DNA of 64,000 bases. It comes from Adiantum capillus-veneris. Lineage: Eukaryota > Streptophyta > Polypodiopsida > Polypodiales > Pteridaceae. Location of the stretch: assembly GCA_014529385.2 (NCBI GenBank), contig CM043971.1:30151709-30215708 (forward strand), read 5' to 3'. This document shows positions 1-13,079 of this stretch, piece by piece; the stretch's first letter is position 1; every line of letters begins with the position of its first letter. The translations under genes were made by a program, and so were the position numbers. The notes beneath the pieces are model-generated. The model was not told where the DNA came from. It searched no databases and saw only the letters and a list, made by a program, of their open reading frames with translations.

Positions 1-1260
1 GGTCATCAAAAATAAAGAAAATTCATGTGCATGCACGCACGCACTAGTCTGAGCTTGGGCAAACGTAGAATCAAGGAAGCTTCTTCTACCTGAGTAAAGT
101 GTTATCTTGGAATGGCTTGAGAGAGCATTTTCAAGAAGGTAGACTGCAACGCATTAAAATTGGCCCTAACAAACATGGAAAACAGTAGCTCTTTGCTCAG
201 AGAATGCAATCTACTGACCATGGATTTAGTTAAATGCATGAAATGAAAATCATAGAATATCTGTCCTCAAAGAGGAGATAATGCTTGTGCCTCATAATCA
301 CATGATAATAGGATCAAATACAAATATGCACTAAAAGAGAGTTTGCATGTAGGTTTCTTGTCCTTGAACACTTGAGTGATGGATCACTCAAGGAAGACCT
401 GTGTTATTCTCAATGTGCATGGCCCTTGACCGCTCAAATAATTACTGACATGGAAACGGTGGTGTTGATTATCAAATGACATCATGGTATGCCGTACACT
501 TAACCTAAGTACCTGCTCTTCATGGTCTCCGCTGCATGTTACTTAATTGCATATGTAAAACTCGAAGAGCAGCAGAAAACCCACCGGAAACGATGCCAAG
601 CTGAGAGAAGAAGGCAAGCACAGGGCTCGAAAGGGACGGCAGTTTCAAGGACTGCAGTGTCGGCATCTCTCTCGCCTTCTACAGCTCAAACATGAGGTGA
701 ACACCTCATGTCACGGGACTGCAGCATTGAGTCCAAAGTCTGGCCATTCAACGTTTTGGGTTTAAACACCTGGTGGGAGGGTTGGAACTTGGGACTTGGG
801 ACTCGGGAGCGTCCGATGTGCTTCTATAAATTCATCTAATTCGGTTGGCAACCTAGTTCAAACCGAGTTTGCTTCGGGTTTACACTAAGTTCACACCACC
901 AAAGTGCAGGATCGCAGGCGTACTTAATATAATGTTACATTTTCTTTGCATAACAAAACATGTGCACCAACCTAGAGGTAAGACATTCACTGTGTGGCGG
1001 AGAAGTCATGAGATCAAACCCCACCCAATCCATATTTTTCCTCCAAATGGTTGCACGTTCCACGATCAACAACGATGTGGGACTGTAGATCCCCTCCAAA
1101 AAAGGAGGTGTCAATTAGTGTCGAGTCTCCCCTCCCGCCGTCTAACATCACCCTTGGGCCCTAACCACTTCACCCATGCCCATTAATGATGTAAAATTTA
1201 CTATATTTAGACATTTTTGAAAATTTACAACGTCATTTTGAAAATATAAGGCGCCAAAAT
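1..1260. other. No gene recognised
   Basis: Low-complexity-free plant-type sequence with no domain I can identify. A 105-codon open frame at 869-1186 (+) has no recognisable motif and is probably chance. A stretch near 1010-1022 looks faintly like a tRNA B box, but no A box lies at the right distance. Confidence 0.5.
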
Positions 1261-1648
1261 TGGAGATAGTGAAAAATGGCCCTATAAAAGCGTCAATACA
1301 TAGTCGGATTACCTGTACCATTAATAATTATTGGTCGGCAATAACTATATAGTGCACAGTCAGTCATAACCTAGTACGGGTACCTATTAATAGGACTCGC
1401 TACTTCCATTGTGGGCTCTCTGTCACTTGTGGGTCACTTGTAGGTCCATTTTAGTTGCTTGTACATTCAACGAGTTGTTGCTCCAGTATCAATTAAGCTT
1501 TGTTGTAATCCACCACTCGTTTCTCATTTAGTTGTACTTTTGGCTTTAACATTTGAATATATCAGTTTTAGTATCTGGTTGTCCAATATTTGACTCTATT
1601 CTTTCGGTTTAGCTATCTATCTCGTTTCCTTATATTCATTTGAAGTCT
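1261..1648 (+). repeat. 5' LTR of gypsy relic
   Basis: Starts TGGAGATAGTG and matches 5352-5732 along its length, for example the shared blocks 'gttgcttgta.attca' and 'gtttccttat.ttcattt'. Similarity stops after 'tgaagtct' at 1648. No clean PBS follows. Confidence 0.8.
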
Positions 1649-1861
1649 TCCAAAAAGATCAAGGAGCTAACTAAACAACTGAACAAACCACGTTCAGAGA
1701 AGAGGATGCGTTCATGGTTTGTGAGTGGATTCAAAAGTAAGAAATTCAAAGAACAAGAGATAGTAGCACCGACTAGGAAATTCATTGACTTGGTGCCATA
1801 ATTTGAGTGACAGTGAATCATCGATTGAGAAGCCCAATTCCAATTCTAGTTTTCTGAAAGT

Positions 1862-2343
1862 GACTTAGAGGACCAATCAAAGAGTAAGAAGAAGGGGTCA
1901 TGGACTAATCGAAGAGTAGGAAGAAGGGATCGTGGACCAAGAAGATAGAGGCAATGTTAAAGCGAATATCTAAAAATCAGACATGTAGTTGGAAAAATCG
2001 AGACCTTTGCGTACTAAGTGTAAATCGAAAGAGCACATGTCTTATAAGTGTTGCCAATGTACCTATTGTAAAGCATTTGGACATTTGTTGCAAAATCAAA
2101 ATGCATTGTTTCAAAGAAGGCAAAGATGTGTCTTTGATAGCACTGACATACCTTGAACAGGCAAAGCAAGAGGGAATGTCAAAAAGTATGGATAATGGGG
2201 CTGATACTAGTAACATGTTCGGAAGAGGCAGATATCATAATTTCGTTGATAGAGGTTGGGGAAGAGCTAATTTTACAAGGCGTAATTTCGGTTGTTATAC
2301 ATGTGGAAAGTATGGACACTTTGCAACTCAAATGCCCAAATAA
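1862..2343 (+). pseudogene. gypsy gag remnant with zinc knuckle
   Basis: Gag is the nucleocapsid/capsid precursor of LTR retrotransposons. The open part at 1954-2343 ends in CYTCGKYGHFATQM, a CX2CX4HX4C knuckle whose last cysteine is now methionine. A second cysteine/histidine-rich stretch lies around 2010-2100 in another frame. The N-terminal part of gag upstream is unreadable because of frame changes. It lies about 300 bp inside the 5' LTR, the expected place. A lysine/arginine-rich open frame at 2433-2789 follows and could be gag spacer sequence, but I cannot assign it. Confidence 0.55.
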
Positions 2344-3025
2344 TGTTAAAGCTGAAGTGCTTGAAGGTAAAATGGCAGACCTAGTTCCGGGGTGCGAGTG
2401 ATCACCAGGAGTGTTGGGGTTGTCATTGAGGAGTGATGAGCCGGTCGACCAAACTAAGCAGACTGAAAAGGCTCATAGGTAGGAGAAACAAACAGCCGTT
2501 TGGAAGTCCAAAGGAAAGGCCAAGGAGGTGGATGAATGGCAAAAGAAGAGGATGTTGGCGGCCAAGATCACGGAGGATTTGGCAAAGAAGATGCCAAAGA
2601 AGCCTGAATGCTTTGAGGCCAGAGCCATCCAAATGCTTTCGCCCACAGGCTCCAAAAATTTTAGAGAAAGGACTCGCAGAGAAAGAATCTGGTAAGGTAG
2701 ATGCTCAAAAAGAAAACAAAGGACCACCAAAGGGCCCAAAGGAGCATCTAGAGATGGATGTCTGGCAAGTCAAGGAAGGCTTGGCCTAGGCTGATAAATT
2801 GGATCTGGGGACAAAACATGTTCAAAAGCAACATTCCTCACAAAAGGATCCATCAGCTAGAAGATGCAGGAGACCAACAGAGGATGGCACTATAAGGATA
2901 GCTATCCAAAAGGGAGGTCATCAAGTTTAGATAGTAGCTCTAAGAATGAACTAGACCATATCTATGTCAAGGTCTGTGAAAGAATTTAGAGGCTTACTAT
3001 TGAACTAGACGATATCAGAAGGACT

Positions 3026-3430
3026 TTGCTAGACGCTACGAGTTCTATTAAAAAACAAAAAAAGAAGGAATCACATATAATGGTCGAGGATCTATTTGAG
3101 ATCAAATATGATGAAGTACGAGTTATCCAAATTGATTATAAGATTAGGAAACAGTGGGAGCCACTATCGGGGATAATATTGGATGGCGGTGCTGGTGTAA
3201 ACATATTGGAGGAGCATGTAAGAGAGAGGTTGGGAATTCAAGCTATAAAACTAGCTTCTTTCAAAATTTGAATGGCAAATCAGCGGCAGATAGTCCAGGC
3301 TAGTGGTCTAGTTGAAAACCTTTAGAACAAGGTAGGCTTTGAAAAATTCAAAACCAATTTCTTACTATTAGATGTGCAAGGAGCATATAGTATGCTATCG
3401 GAAAGGCCATGGCTCAAAATTGCATGAGCT
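3026..3430 (+). pseudogene. gypsy aspartic protease remnant
   Basis: The retroviral-type aspartic protease cleaves the Gag-Pol polyprotein. The open frame 3026-3271 contains ILDGGAGVNIL, the D-[ST]-G-A active-site signature with the second residue changed to glycine. After a frame break the flap-distal segment can still be read at 3370-3425 as a sequence ending in SERPWL, matching the usual L-G-R-P-W-L. The domain follows gag and precedes integrase. A serine-to-glycine change at the active site recurs in other relics of this window. Confidence 0.65.
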
Positions 3431-3551
3431 TGTAAGCCAAATGCTGATAATTCAAGGACCCAGCTAGGAATAGGTGGAATTCTAAGACGGTGTATGCCAA
3501 TGCAAGGCAAATTGCAAGTCATAATTGAGGCTCAAAATACAAGCTTAGGAG

Positions 3552-3775
3552 GACATTTCTTCCACTGATACTACTTATAATAATTATGGTGGCAGAGCGT
3601 GATATCAGATGTTAAAGCTTTTTGCAAGACATGTGATATTTTGAAGGGAATGGGACTTTTTGTCCACTAATATTACTTATAAGAAGATTTTCCAAGCAAG
3701 GTTATGGGGGCAGAAGCTTGATATCATATGTTAGAGCTTTTTGTAAGACGTGCTATTTTCTAGAGAATGGGAAAA
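3552..3775 (+). repeat. Tandemly duplicated integrase zinc-finger segment
   Basis: Two diverged copies of about 100 bp lie head to tail (about 3552-3654 and 3655-3775). Both encode versions of the histidine/cysteine-rich N-terminal integrase region: after a phase shift each reads DV[RK]AFCK-TC..., the 'CxxC' half of the HHCC zinc-binding module. One copy is expected in an integrase. Confidence 0.6.
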
Positions 3776-3780
3776 CCCAA

Positions 3781-4700
3781 TGCAACATACATGATACCTT
3801 TGACCACAATACACCATTAGTAATCTTCAAGAAATGGAGTCTAGATTTTATGGGGCCATTCAAATAGGTTACTACCAGAAAGAACAAGTATATATTCATG
3901 GATACATGTTATATGAGCAAATGGGTGGAAGCTAAAGCATTACCTAATAATACTGTCAAGTCCACAACACGGTTTTTATATGAACACATCATATGTTGAT
4001 ATGGTTGTTCGATTGAGATAGTTTCAGATCAGGGGACTCATTTCATCAATGACACTATTTAGATTCTAAGTGAAATCTTCTTGATCGAGCATCAAAAATC
4101 TACGACGTATTATCCTAAACGCAATGGATAGGTTGAGAGTAACATCAAAACTATCAAGACCATTTTGACTTGAATAGTTCAAAACAAGCCTCATACTTGG
4201 GATGACAAGCTTCAAACAACACTCTGCGCATACAAAACATCTCAAAGATTATAGCTGGTATGACACTAATCATAATGGTGTATGAAACTGAAGCAGTAGT
4301 ACCTATGGAATTTGCGGTCCTTGATCTCATAATGTCTATAGAACATGATATGGATTACAACTCAACATTGAAGAACAAATTGGATGAGCTACTAAATTTG
4401 GATGAGATTAGACATAGAGCAATGTTAGAGCAAGAAGAAATACAACAATGAAGGAAAATTTGATGCATGATGGCAAACTAAAGGTAAGGTGATTCAAAAA
4501 AGGTGACTTGGTATTTCTATATGAGTCCAAATTAGGCTCGAAGAAACTCAATTTGAAGATAGCACGTAGGACCATATGAGGAGGACTATGAAGATAGCAT
4601 GTAGGACCATAAGAGGAGGACTATGTTTTCTCTAATGGCACAATTATATCGAAGGACTTTGTCTGGACTGATGCTACTCGGGGTCTATAATGGGCAAAGA
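3781..4700 (+). pseudogene. gypsy integrase core and C-terminus remnant
   Basis: Integrase inserts the cDNA into host DNA. In one frame, interrupted by several stops, the segment reads WSLDFMGPFK, then [19 protein letters not shown], then IVSDQGTHF and YYPKRNG, the D,D(35)E blocks of a Ty3/gypsy integrase. The open frame 4260-4451 continues the core, including VYETEAVVP. At about 4495-4560 GDLVFLYESK and GSKKLNLK resemble the C-terminal domain preceding the GPY/F motif. The domain is followed by the 3' non-coding region and PPT. Confidence 0.75.
4555..4624 (+). repeat. 35-bp tandem duplication in integrase tail
   Basis: Two copies of a 35-bp unit (4555-4589, 4590-4624) differ at two positions. 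The period is not a multiple of three, so it shifts the integrase frame. Confidence 0.85.
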
Positions 4701-5333
4701 TTAAGTTATATTTTTCTAGACTAGCAGAACCTCTAGCATTGGATAAGTAAGACAAAAGGAAGCATCTGAATCTCAAGATTCTCCACTTGATCTATTCTTT
4801 ATTAGTGGAATTTCATAGGAATGATCACTCAATGAAGAAGCCAAATTAGTCAATTGATCAAGTATATGAATGAGTCATTACAACTCTACTCTCACTCGAG
4901 GCTTCTAAGATTCCTCAAAAGAATTGTCCAACAAAGCCAACTTTAAACCGCAATTCAAAGACATCGTTGCAGTTCTCTTTGAAGCACATATCAAAGCCAA
5001 CCATTTGGATGTCTTTCATAAGTTGGCTTGGGCAAGGTTGACAAAAGGAGCCAAAACTTTGTATGACCACGACACCAAGAGCTAAAATACTCTTAAACCC
5101 TATGAAGTTGAGATGCTAGCAAAGCATAGAGAGCAATTGAAGCAGGAAGTCATATATAGAATTATGTAGAAGGAGAACACTGCTTCCAACGCTCCATGTC
5201 ATGTCCAACCAGGAGTTCTTCATATATCACCATAGATGGTTCAAAAGGCCACTTTGAAGAAGGCTCCAAACAAACAAAATCGCAAATGCTAACATCAAAC
5301 CGAGATTTGGAAATTTGGTACATGCCAAAACTC

Positions 5334-5351
5334 AAAGAAAGGGGAGGAGGA
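5334..5351 (+). other. Polypurine tract of gypsy relic
   Basis: An uninterrupted purine run (aaagaaaggggaggagga) ends directly at the TG that opens the 3' LTR. PPTs prime plus-strand cDNA synthesis. Its position fixes the LTR start at 5352. Confidence 0.85.
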
Positions 5352-5732
5352 TGTAGATAGTGGGAATTAGTGCTATAGAAGCATCAATAGTCAGATTACC
5401 AATACCAGTAGTAATAATCGGGTTGTAACCGTACAGTGAACAATCGATCAGAACCCAATATGTGTACCTATAAATATGGCCTGCTCCTTTCATTTTGGGT
5501 TCTGTTTCACTTGTAGGTCATTTGTATGCCCCTTTGTAGTTGCTTGTATATTCATTGAGTTGTTGCTCTAGTGTCAATTAAGCTCTACTGTAATCCCACA
5601 CTCACTGTTCATTTAGTTTTACTTCTAGCTTTAACATCTGAATATATGAGTTCCAGTATGTGGCTGTCCAATTTTTGACTCTATTGTTTCAATTCAGCTC
5701 TCTATTTGGTTTCCTTATGTTCATTTGAAGTC
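5352..5732 (+). repeat. 3' LTR of gypsy relic
   Basis: Begins TGTAGATAGTG next to the PPT and matches 1261-1648. A TATA-like CCTATAAATAT lies at about 5467-5477, the promoter position expected in an LTR. The equivalent site in the 5' LTR is decayed to 'cctattaatagg'. Confidence 0.8.
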
Positions 5733-6212
5733 TGATTATATTTGTTATGTTTGATCAATCTAACATTTAACTCTAAAGTCTAACTTGGAATAGCTTTCAA
5801 GTGGCTTGCTCATACTAAAAATCTATGGCCCTAATCTTACCGTCCATCCCCAAAATCACGCCTACCCTTGATCCCCTTGCACCATGCATGTGAAATTCGC
5901 ACATGCATGCGAGATGCAAAAAATTGTAGAATTTTGTTTCCAATATTCCTCTCTTGGAATTTTTTTGAAAAAAGATCTCTGCAAAAAATTACCAGAATAG
6001 GCACTAAAACGTGGTGCTCCTGTAGACTAAGGGGTTGAAGCCATCCATAGCTTCACAACCCACATCATGGAGCTTCTCTCTCAATTGATCCTCACAACCC
6101 CATTTCTCGCATTCCTAAAGTTGAGCTTCCGCAAGCTCTCCACACCCAAGCTGGAAACCTTTGCTTCTTCTGATATCACTTGAAGGTTACTGTATGCGTA
6201 TGCGCGCGCACG
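5733..6212. other. No gene recognised
   Basis: Short intergenic stretch between the gypsy relic and a microsatellite. No motif seen. Confidence 0.5.
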
Positions 6213-8230
<2,018 letters not shown>

Positions 8231-8303
8231 TGATTATTGAGGATGCTTGCAATTGAAGATGCTATAGAGTACACATGGAAGTTGGGCCAACTTTGATAGC
8301 AAG

Positions 8304-8558
8304 TTGTGTGTGCACATTTTTTCATGCAAGCTTGTTGGAAGAGCTTCTAATTTTGTAGCGTGTGTTGAAAAGGCTATGCTTAGATGTATCATTGAGAAAA
8401 CCATCGTGTCTTTATGGACAAAGTTGTGCTGCACTTATGAGAAGGAAATTGCTGCAAATAAAGTCTATCTCGGGAAAAAACTCTTCATATTGAGGATGAA
8501 AGAAAACATGTATATTGCTTCTCATTTGAATGAGTTTAAGGTTGTTTTTAGCCAGTAA
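8304..8558 (+). pseudogene. copia gag (UBN2-type) fragment
   Basis: The 84-codon frame contains LWTKLCCTYEK, then NKVYLGKKLFILRM and a final SHLNEF. This is the layout of the UBN2 gag domain of plant copia elements (W..L...Y...; L...L..L+M; H...F). Gag forms the virus-like particle. The N-terminal half is missing or unreadable. The frame ends at a stop at about 8558, before the rest of gag. Confidence 0.65.
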
Positions 8559-8738
8559 CAAACTCAAAAATTTAACTTGGGTAAGGTAGTCAAAGCCATA
8601 TGTCTTTTATGCTCATTGTCTTTTTCATGGGATACATATGTAAATTTTTGGCTACTAGTTCCCTAAAGTTTGACAATGTAGTGGACAACTTGCTTTCTAC
8701 GGAGATAAGATGGAAGTGGGTGGATCAAATAATGCAAA

Positions 8739-9138
8739 GTGACATCCCCAGTGTTGATAGAGGACGAAACTAGTTTAGAGGAAAGTCCCATGAACACTAC
8801 AAATCTCATGGACAAGTCTCAAGATAAGAAGGATCTTGAATGCTATCAGTATGGCAAGAAGGGTCATATCAAGAAAAATTTCCTTAAGTGGAAAGATGAG
8901 AAGAACAAGGAAAAGTATGAGGATGGATCTTGAATGCTATCAGTATGGCAAGAAGGGTCATATCAAGAAAAATTTCCTTAAGTGGAAAGATGAGAAGAAC
9001 AAGGAAAAGTATGAGGATGACAAGAAAGAGAACAAGATCAAAGCAAAGATAGAGGAGATTTATGTTGTCAGTAGTGATGGCGATGACATCCTATTTGCTT
9101 CGTCTTTACTTGCATGTTATTTGACGAGAAACATTTAG
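8739..9138 (+). pseudogene. copia gag zinc-knuckle region, duplicated and frame-shifted
   Basis: The knuckle reads CYQYGKKGHIKKNF, a CX2CX4HX4C motif in which the second and fourth cysteines are now tyrosine and phenylalanine. It appears twice because of a perfect 94-bp tandem duplication (8831-9018). 94 is not a multiple of three, so the second copy is in another frame. The segment is lysine/glutamate rich, as is usual for nucleocapsid linkers. The lost cysteines mean zinc binding would fail even without the frameshift. Confidence 0.7.
8831..9018 (+). repeat. Perfect 94-bp tandem duplication
   Basis: 8831-8924 and 8925-9018 are identical over 94 bp. The absence of any difference marks it as much younger than the surrounding decayed element. 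Confidence 0.95.
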
Positions 9139-9420
9139 CCAAGATTGGATCTTGGATTTTGGTGTATCCTTTCATGTTGCTCCTCATAGAGAGTAGTTTT
9201 CTACCTATAATGTCAGAAGTGGAAATGTACATTTGGGCAATAACTTTTCATATGATATTGCTAGTAAGGGTGACATATATTTGAAGCTTGCTAATGGTTC
9301 TCCATTTGTGCTCAAGAATGTGAGAAACGTGCCTACTACCACTAAGAGCTCGATTTTTGTTGGGAAGCTAGATGATTGTGGCTATCCTACATGATTTGGC
9401 AATGGCACTTGGAAGATTCA
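9139..9420 (+). pseudogene. copia protease remnant
   Basis: In one frame the segment reads WILDFGVSFHV, which corresponds to the copia protease signature W-[IL]-[LI]-D-S-G-A-S-x-H with S and A replaced. LKLANGSPFVLKNV and VPTT then match the usual strand just before the pre-integrase region. One stop lies shortly after the active site. After about 9420 the frame dissolves. Confidence 0.6.
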
Positions 9421-9600
9421 AAAGGGATCTTTGGTCTTGGATAAAGGAGACTCATGTGGTATGCTTCAACATTTACAAGTATTTACATAGATCGTGGTCT
9501 ATTATCATCAAAAGCTTTCATGTGGGAATTCGTGGAGGAGAAGATGATCAGCAGAGTAATGGCATGGGCACAAGGGCCTGTGGGTGAAAGGAGGCCAAAG

Positions 9601-10380
9601 TGACCATCACCAAATCACCCGTAGACGAGCTTGGTGGATTCACTCTACCACAAGGGGTATTTTTTGTTTCTTGAGTGACCCCCATCAACCTCTGTGTCGA
9701 GTGTTGTAAAGCTTGCTTCTTTCCCCTGTGCTAGTGTCGTAGCTCGCTATAGCTGAGAGTTGTTGCTTTTGCACTAAGGTGCCCCAAAGATTGGGCACAC
9801 CAAATTTTTAAAGTGCAAGGGCACGTGCACACCCATTGAGCAATGGGCTTGGGGGAAAAAGCTCCTTCAACGAGAAGGTATCGATATCACAATTGTACTT
9901 AAGTACAACCTTTGTGATTTTTGAAAACTCTTTGGCAGGGCTTGAGAATCCCAACAAGTTACTCTTTCAAAATTAAAGCATAATTCAAGATTCCTAATCA
10001 TCTTTGCTCAATTGATGTTGTCATGTAGAGCACCCAAAACTTCTACTCCTTATTCATCAAGGAACAAAAATTAACGGCTTTCAAACATTGTACTTAAAAT
10101 AAGAAGCAAATTTGGCAAGTTTTTTCTTCTTGTTAGACTGTGAGTTTCAACAGTTCAAATCAACATTGACACTTTATTTGGGTTTAAAACTTCAATATTG
10201 CACGACTAGTCAATTTCTTTTGTGGCTGCGTATCAATAGTTACTCTTTGATTTTGCGAGACATTTTTTGCAACAAGGTACTTATCTTTTCTTGCTAGTAT
10301 AGCACAATATGCCATGGATTTAGATGTGACATGTAGCATACTTTTATTTTTGTGAACCCTACCCCAGCTTTGCCTGCTCT
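9601..10380. other. No gene recognised
   Basis: No readable domain on either strand. It may include the unrecognised 3' end of the preceding copia relic or the lost 5' LTR of the following gypsy element. No LTR matching 20096 onward is visible here. Confidence 0.45.
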
Positions 10381-10739
10381 GCAACCTCACGGTTGGCCAC
10401 TCTCATAGAGGGTGCTCCTGCAACAATGAGGCCGGATGATAGCATGGAATTGCTTGACATCCAAGAGTTTAGAGCACTACAAACACGTATGATTTTTTGA
10501 GTCCAATTTTGCACAGTTGAACGTGAATGTCACTAAGATTTCTGATATGCTTGTGCACTTCATGCAACAGTTGGCCAAGGGCCAAATTAATGATCATACT
10601 AGGGTTTTTGCAACTTCCATGGCTAGCGGGAGCACCCCTAGTCTATAGGAGTAAGGCTCCAATCTGGAGACCTTCTCTTTCAAAAAGAGGTGGATGTCTT
10701 GTAAAGAATACCAATCCATCGCTTTTTTGAAGAGAGAAA

Positions 10740-11430
10740 AAGGAGTACAACAAAGATAGTGTGAATATATTCATGAGTAAATGGGATGGTATTCACGATC
10801 TTAGACGCACTCAGATGCAATCAAGTCACAACAAACAAGTCTAGCACTAGAAGGTAAGGTCTATAAATGGTGGATGTTCTCAAGGAGAAGGGCATCATAC
10901 CACAAACTTGGGCAACCTTCGAGGATGTGTTCAGAAAGGAGTATCTGTCCACAAATGAAGCAGACCAAAATGGGCAAATGATGTATGCATCAACATAAGA
11001 ATATATTTCGCACTATCATGATGTGATTCTCGAGATAGATGGTCTAGATCACTTTTAGTAAGTGAATAAGTTCATCCGTGGGTTAACACAAGAGCTTAAG
11101 AAGCACGTTAAAACCCAAGACCCCAAGACACTTGAGAAAGCCATAATGCAGGCATATATACATAATGATCTTGATAAAAAGAATTGCATAACACTCATGT
11201 GTGTGACATTGCACATGCAAATGCACGAACACCTCATGGACATAATAAGAGAAAATTTATAGTAGCTACATCTGATGCATCCAAGAAGCCCAAGGGGCCT
11301 AGGGGCCATGTTTCTAGTGAAGAGTTTGAGAAAGCAAAGAAGGAAAAGCTATGTTTTAACTATCTAGGGAGTGGACATGGCAAAAAGGATTGTCCCAAGA
11401 GAAAATTTGATGACCATGGTATAGAGAAAG
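10740..11430 (+). pseudogene. gypsy gag with degenerate zinc knuckle
   Basis: The best frames are 11062-11262, with NKFIRGLTQELKKHVKT and ALEKAIM-like spacing (the retrotransposon gag helix bundle), and 11184-11543, holding the nucleocapsid knuckle CFNYLGSGHGKKDC, a CX2CX4HX4C motif with the second cysteine replaced by tyrosine. Upstream, around 10740-11000, shorter matching pieces occur in other frames. Basic residues after the knuckle (PKRK) are usual for RNA binding. Gag would coat the element's RNA in cytoplasmic particles. Confidence 0.65.
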
Positions 11431-11559
11431 TAGTGCACATGGTGCAATTTCTCCGTTTGGAGTCCTCCTCTCACTTTTCCAATGTGGAAGTAACACACAC
11501 TGATGCGTTGCATGACTGCTGTATTACGGCCTCGATGTGGTAGTCGACCTTTGGTCCAC

Positions 11560-11900
11560 ACAAGCTAGTGTGCATGCATGGGTTTATCCAAGGTTACAAG
11601 ATGAGAATCTTGGTAGATGATGGTGCTTCGCACAATTTTATTAACTATAAGTCAGTGAAATGACTCAATTTTCCCGAGACTCCTTGCTCCCACCACTACA
11701 AGGTAGCGAACATTAACAACCATGATTCCGAGGTGTGGGATACACAATTAAAGGATATATCACTAGAGATTCAAGGGTATCATACGTCCTTGAATTTCCA
11801 AGTCATGAATATGGATTGGGTAGATGTGGTACTTAGTCGAGAGTGGTTATATGGGTGAGGTTCATCATTAAAGCATAGCTATGAGCATAATACTTTGATG
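11560..11900 (+). pseudogene. gypsy aspartic protease remnant
   Basis: Reads ILVDDGASHNFIN, the D-S-G-A-[ST]-H-[NS]-F-I signature with the serine replaced by aspartate, followed by a segment ending in MDWVDVVLSREWLYG, the usual 'D.VLG..WL' end of chromovirus proteases with the glycine replaced. The match runs through about 11860 with one stop. It follows gag and precedes RT, as expected. Confidence 0.7.
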
Positions 11901-12159
11901 TTCAAATTTACAAATGGCATGCACATGCTACTATTGGGGGAGAACGATATTCCTTCCTTGCCACTTATTTGTACAACCAAAAATCTCTCTTCTCAAGATG
12001 AAATATAAGAACTCTTTCTATGTTGCTCGTTGTGCCATTTTTTTGTCAAACGTTGATAATGCTTTAAATGACAACGCCACCTTGTTCTCTCTCTTCGCTT
12101 CCATCTATGGCTACTTCTCTTCACCAGAACAAGGAAATGTTGCTAGTAACTTAAAATAA

Positions 12160-12970
12160 TTATTCATGGAATTCAAGGATGTGTTTCTAGATGATTTTCC
12201 ACCAAAGTTATCATCAACACGTGTTGTGCAATACGGCATAGACATGGTTGCAAACAGTAAGCCCATGAGTAAACCACTCTACAGAATGAGTCATTTTTAA
12301 GGCTATTGAGGTGGAATATAAACTTGTTGGCTACCTCCGTAGAGGGTTCATTCAACCCAATACTTCACCATGGGCCTCTCCCATATGGTTGGTGAAGAAA
12401 AAAGATGGTAGTATATGCATGTGAGTAGATTGATATGGCTTGGACATGGTTACTGTTAAGAACAAGTATCTGTTGCCTAAAGTGTATGAGTTATTTGATA
12501 ATCTCAACCATGCTTGTATCTTTACAAAGATATATTTACGGTCATAGTATCACCAACTATGCATTAGGCTTACTGATATACCCAAAACTAATTTCCGAAC
12601 AAGGGTTGGACACTATGAGTTTTTGGTGATTCCCTTTCGGTGGACCAATGTTCCAGCTACTTTCATGATGCTTATGGGCAGTGTCTTGAAACCATATTTG
12701 GACAAGTTTGTCATCATTTTTCTTGATGACATTCTAGTGTATATTGCCTCTGAGGAAGAGCACTTACAACATATGCTGTATGTTTTTTAATTGCTATGGT
12801 AAAACAAGTTATATGCCAATAATATAAGTGTGATTTTCTCAAGGAGGAAATTCACTATTTGAGACATGTAATTTCTACCATCAAACACCATATCGATAAA
12901 TCCAAGTGGATGCCATTAGGAGATGGCCTTCTCCCAAAAATCTAGAAGACCTTTAAATTTTCTTGGGATT
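12160..12970 (+). pseudogene. gypsy reverse transcriptase remnant
   Basis: The RT copies element RNA into DNA. Readable pieces in shifting frames are the finger start (FKDVFLDDFPPKL at about 12175), an 'ASPIWLVKKKDG'-like stretch at about 12370, and the palm with [11 protein letters not shown] at about 12709-12741, where FLDD stands for the catalytic YxDD. The connection segment CDFLKEEIHYLRHVIS is at about 12830-12880. Numerous stops and indels separate the pieces. Confidence 0.75.
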
Positions 12971-13079
12971 TGCAAGTTTTTACCGGCTATTCATTAAAAA
13001 CTATGCTCATAATGATGTTTTGATGACTGACCAACTAAAAGCCAAGGGGAAGACCTTTCAATGGGGAGAAGCTCAATAG

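Larger units (their letters stand above)
1261..5732 (+). mobile_element. Ty3/gypsy LTR retrotransposon relic (4.5 kb)
   Basis: Two direct repeats of about 385 bp (1261-1648 and 5352-5732) bound a region holding, in order, gag with a zinc knuckle, an aspartic protease, an integrase zinc-finger region, the integrase core and its C-terminal tail, and a polypurine tract directly before the second repeat. Protease before integrase, and integrase at the 3' end, is the Ty3/gypsy order. No reverse transcriptase or RNase H can be read between protease (about 3.4 kb) and integrase (about 3.55 kb), so that section seems to have been deleted. All coding parts carry stops. The LTRs differ from each other at many positions, so the insertion is old. 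Confidence 0.8.
8304..9600 (+). mobile_element. Ty1/copia relic (gag to protease)
   Basis: Three consecutive copia-type parts lie in order: a gag segment (8304-8558), a zinc-knuckle region (8739-9138) and a protease/pre-integrase segment (9139-9400). No LTR, RT or integrase core can be read, so this is a 5' fragment or a heavily deleted element. It is unrelated in sequence to the copia family at 14.1 and 33.1 kb. Confidence 0.65.

Noticed and set aside
980-1060. tRNA-derived SINE suspicion from a B-box-like stretch
   Set aside because: No A box at the required distance, no A-rich tail or target duplication.
869-1186. 105-codon open frame
   Set aside because: No motif, no neighbour context, cysteine- and proline-rich composition like random sequence.
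8831-9018. Possible CRISPR-like repeat
   Set aside because: Only two adjacent copies with no spacers, in a plant retroelement.
9521-9600. Possible integrase or RT continuation of the 8.3-kb copia relic
   Set aside because: Frames after about 9420 show no conserved motif in order.
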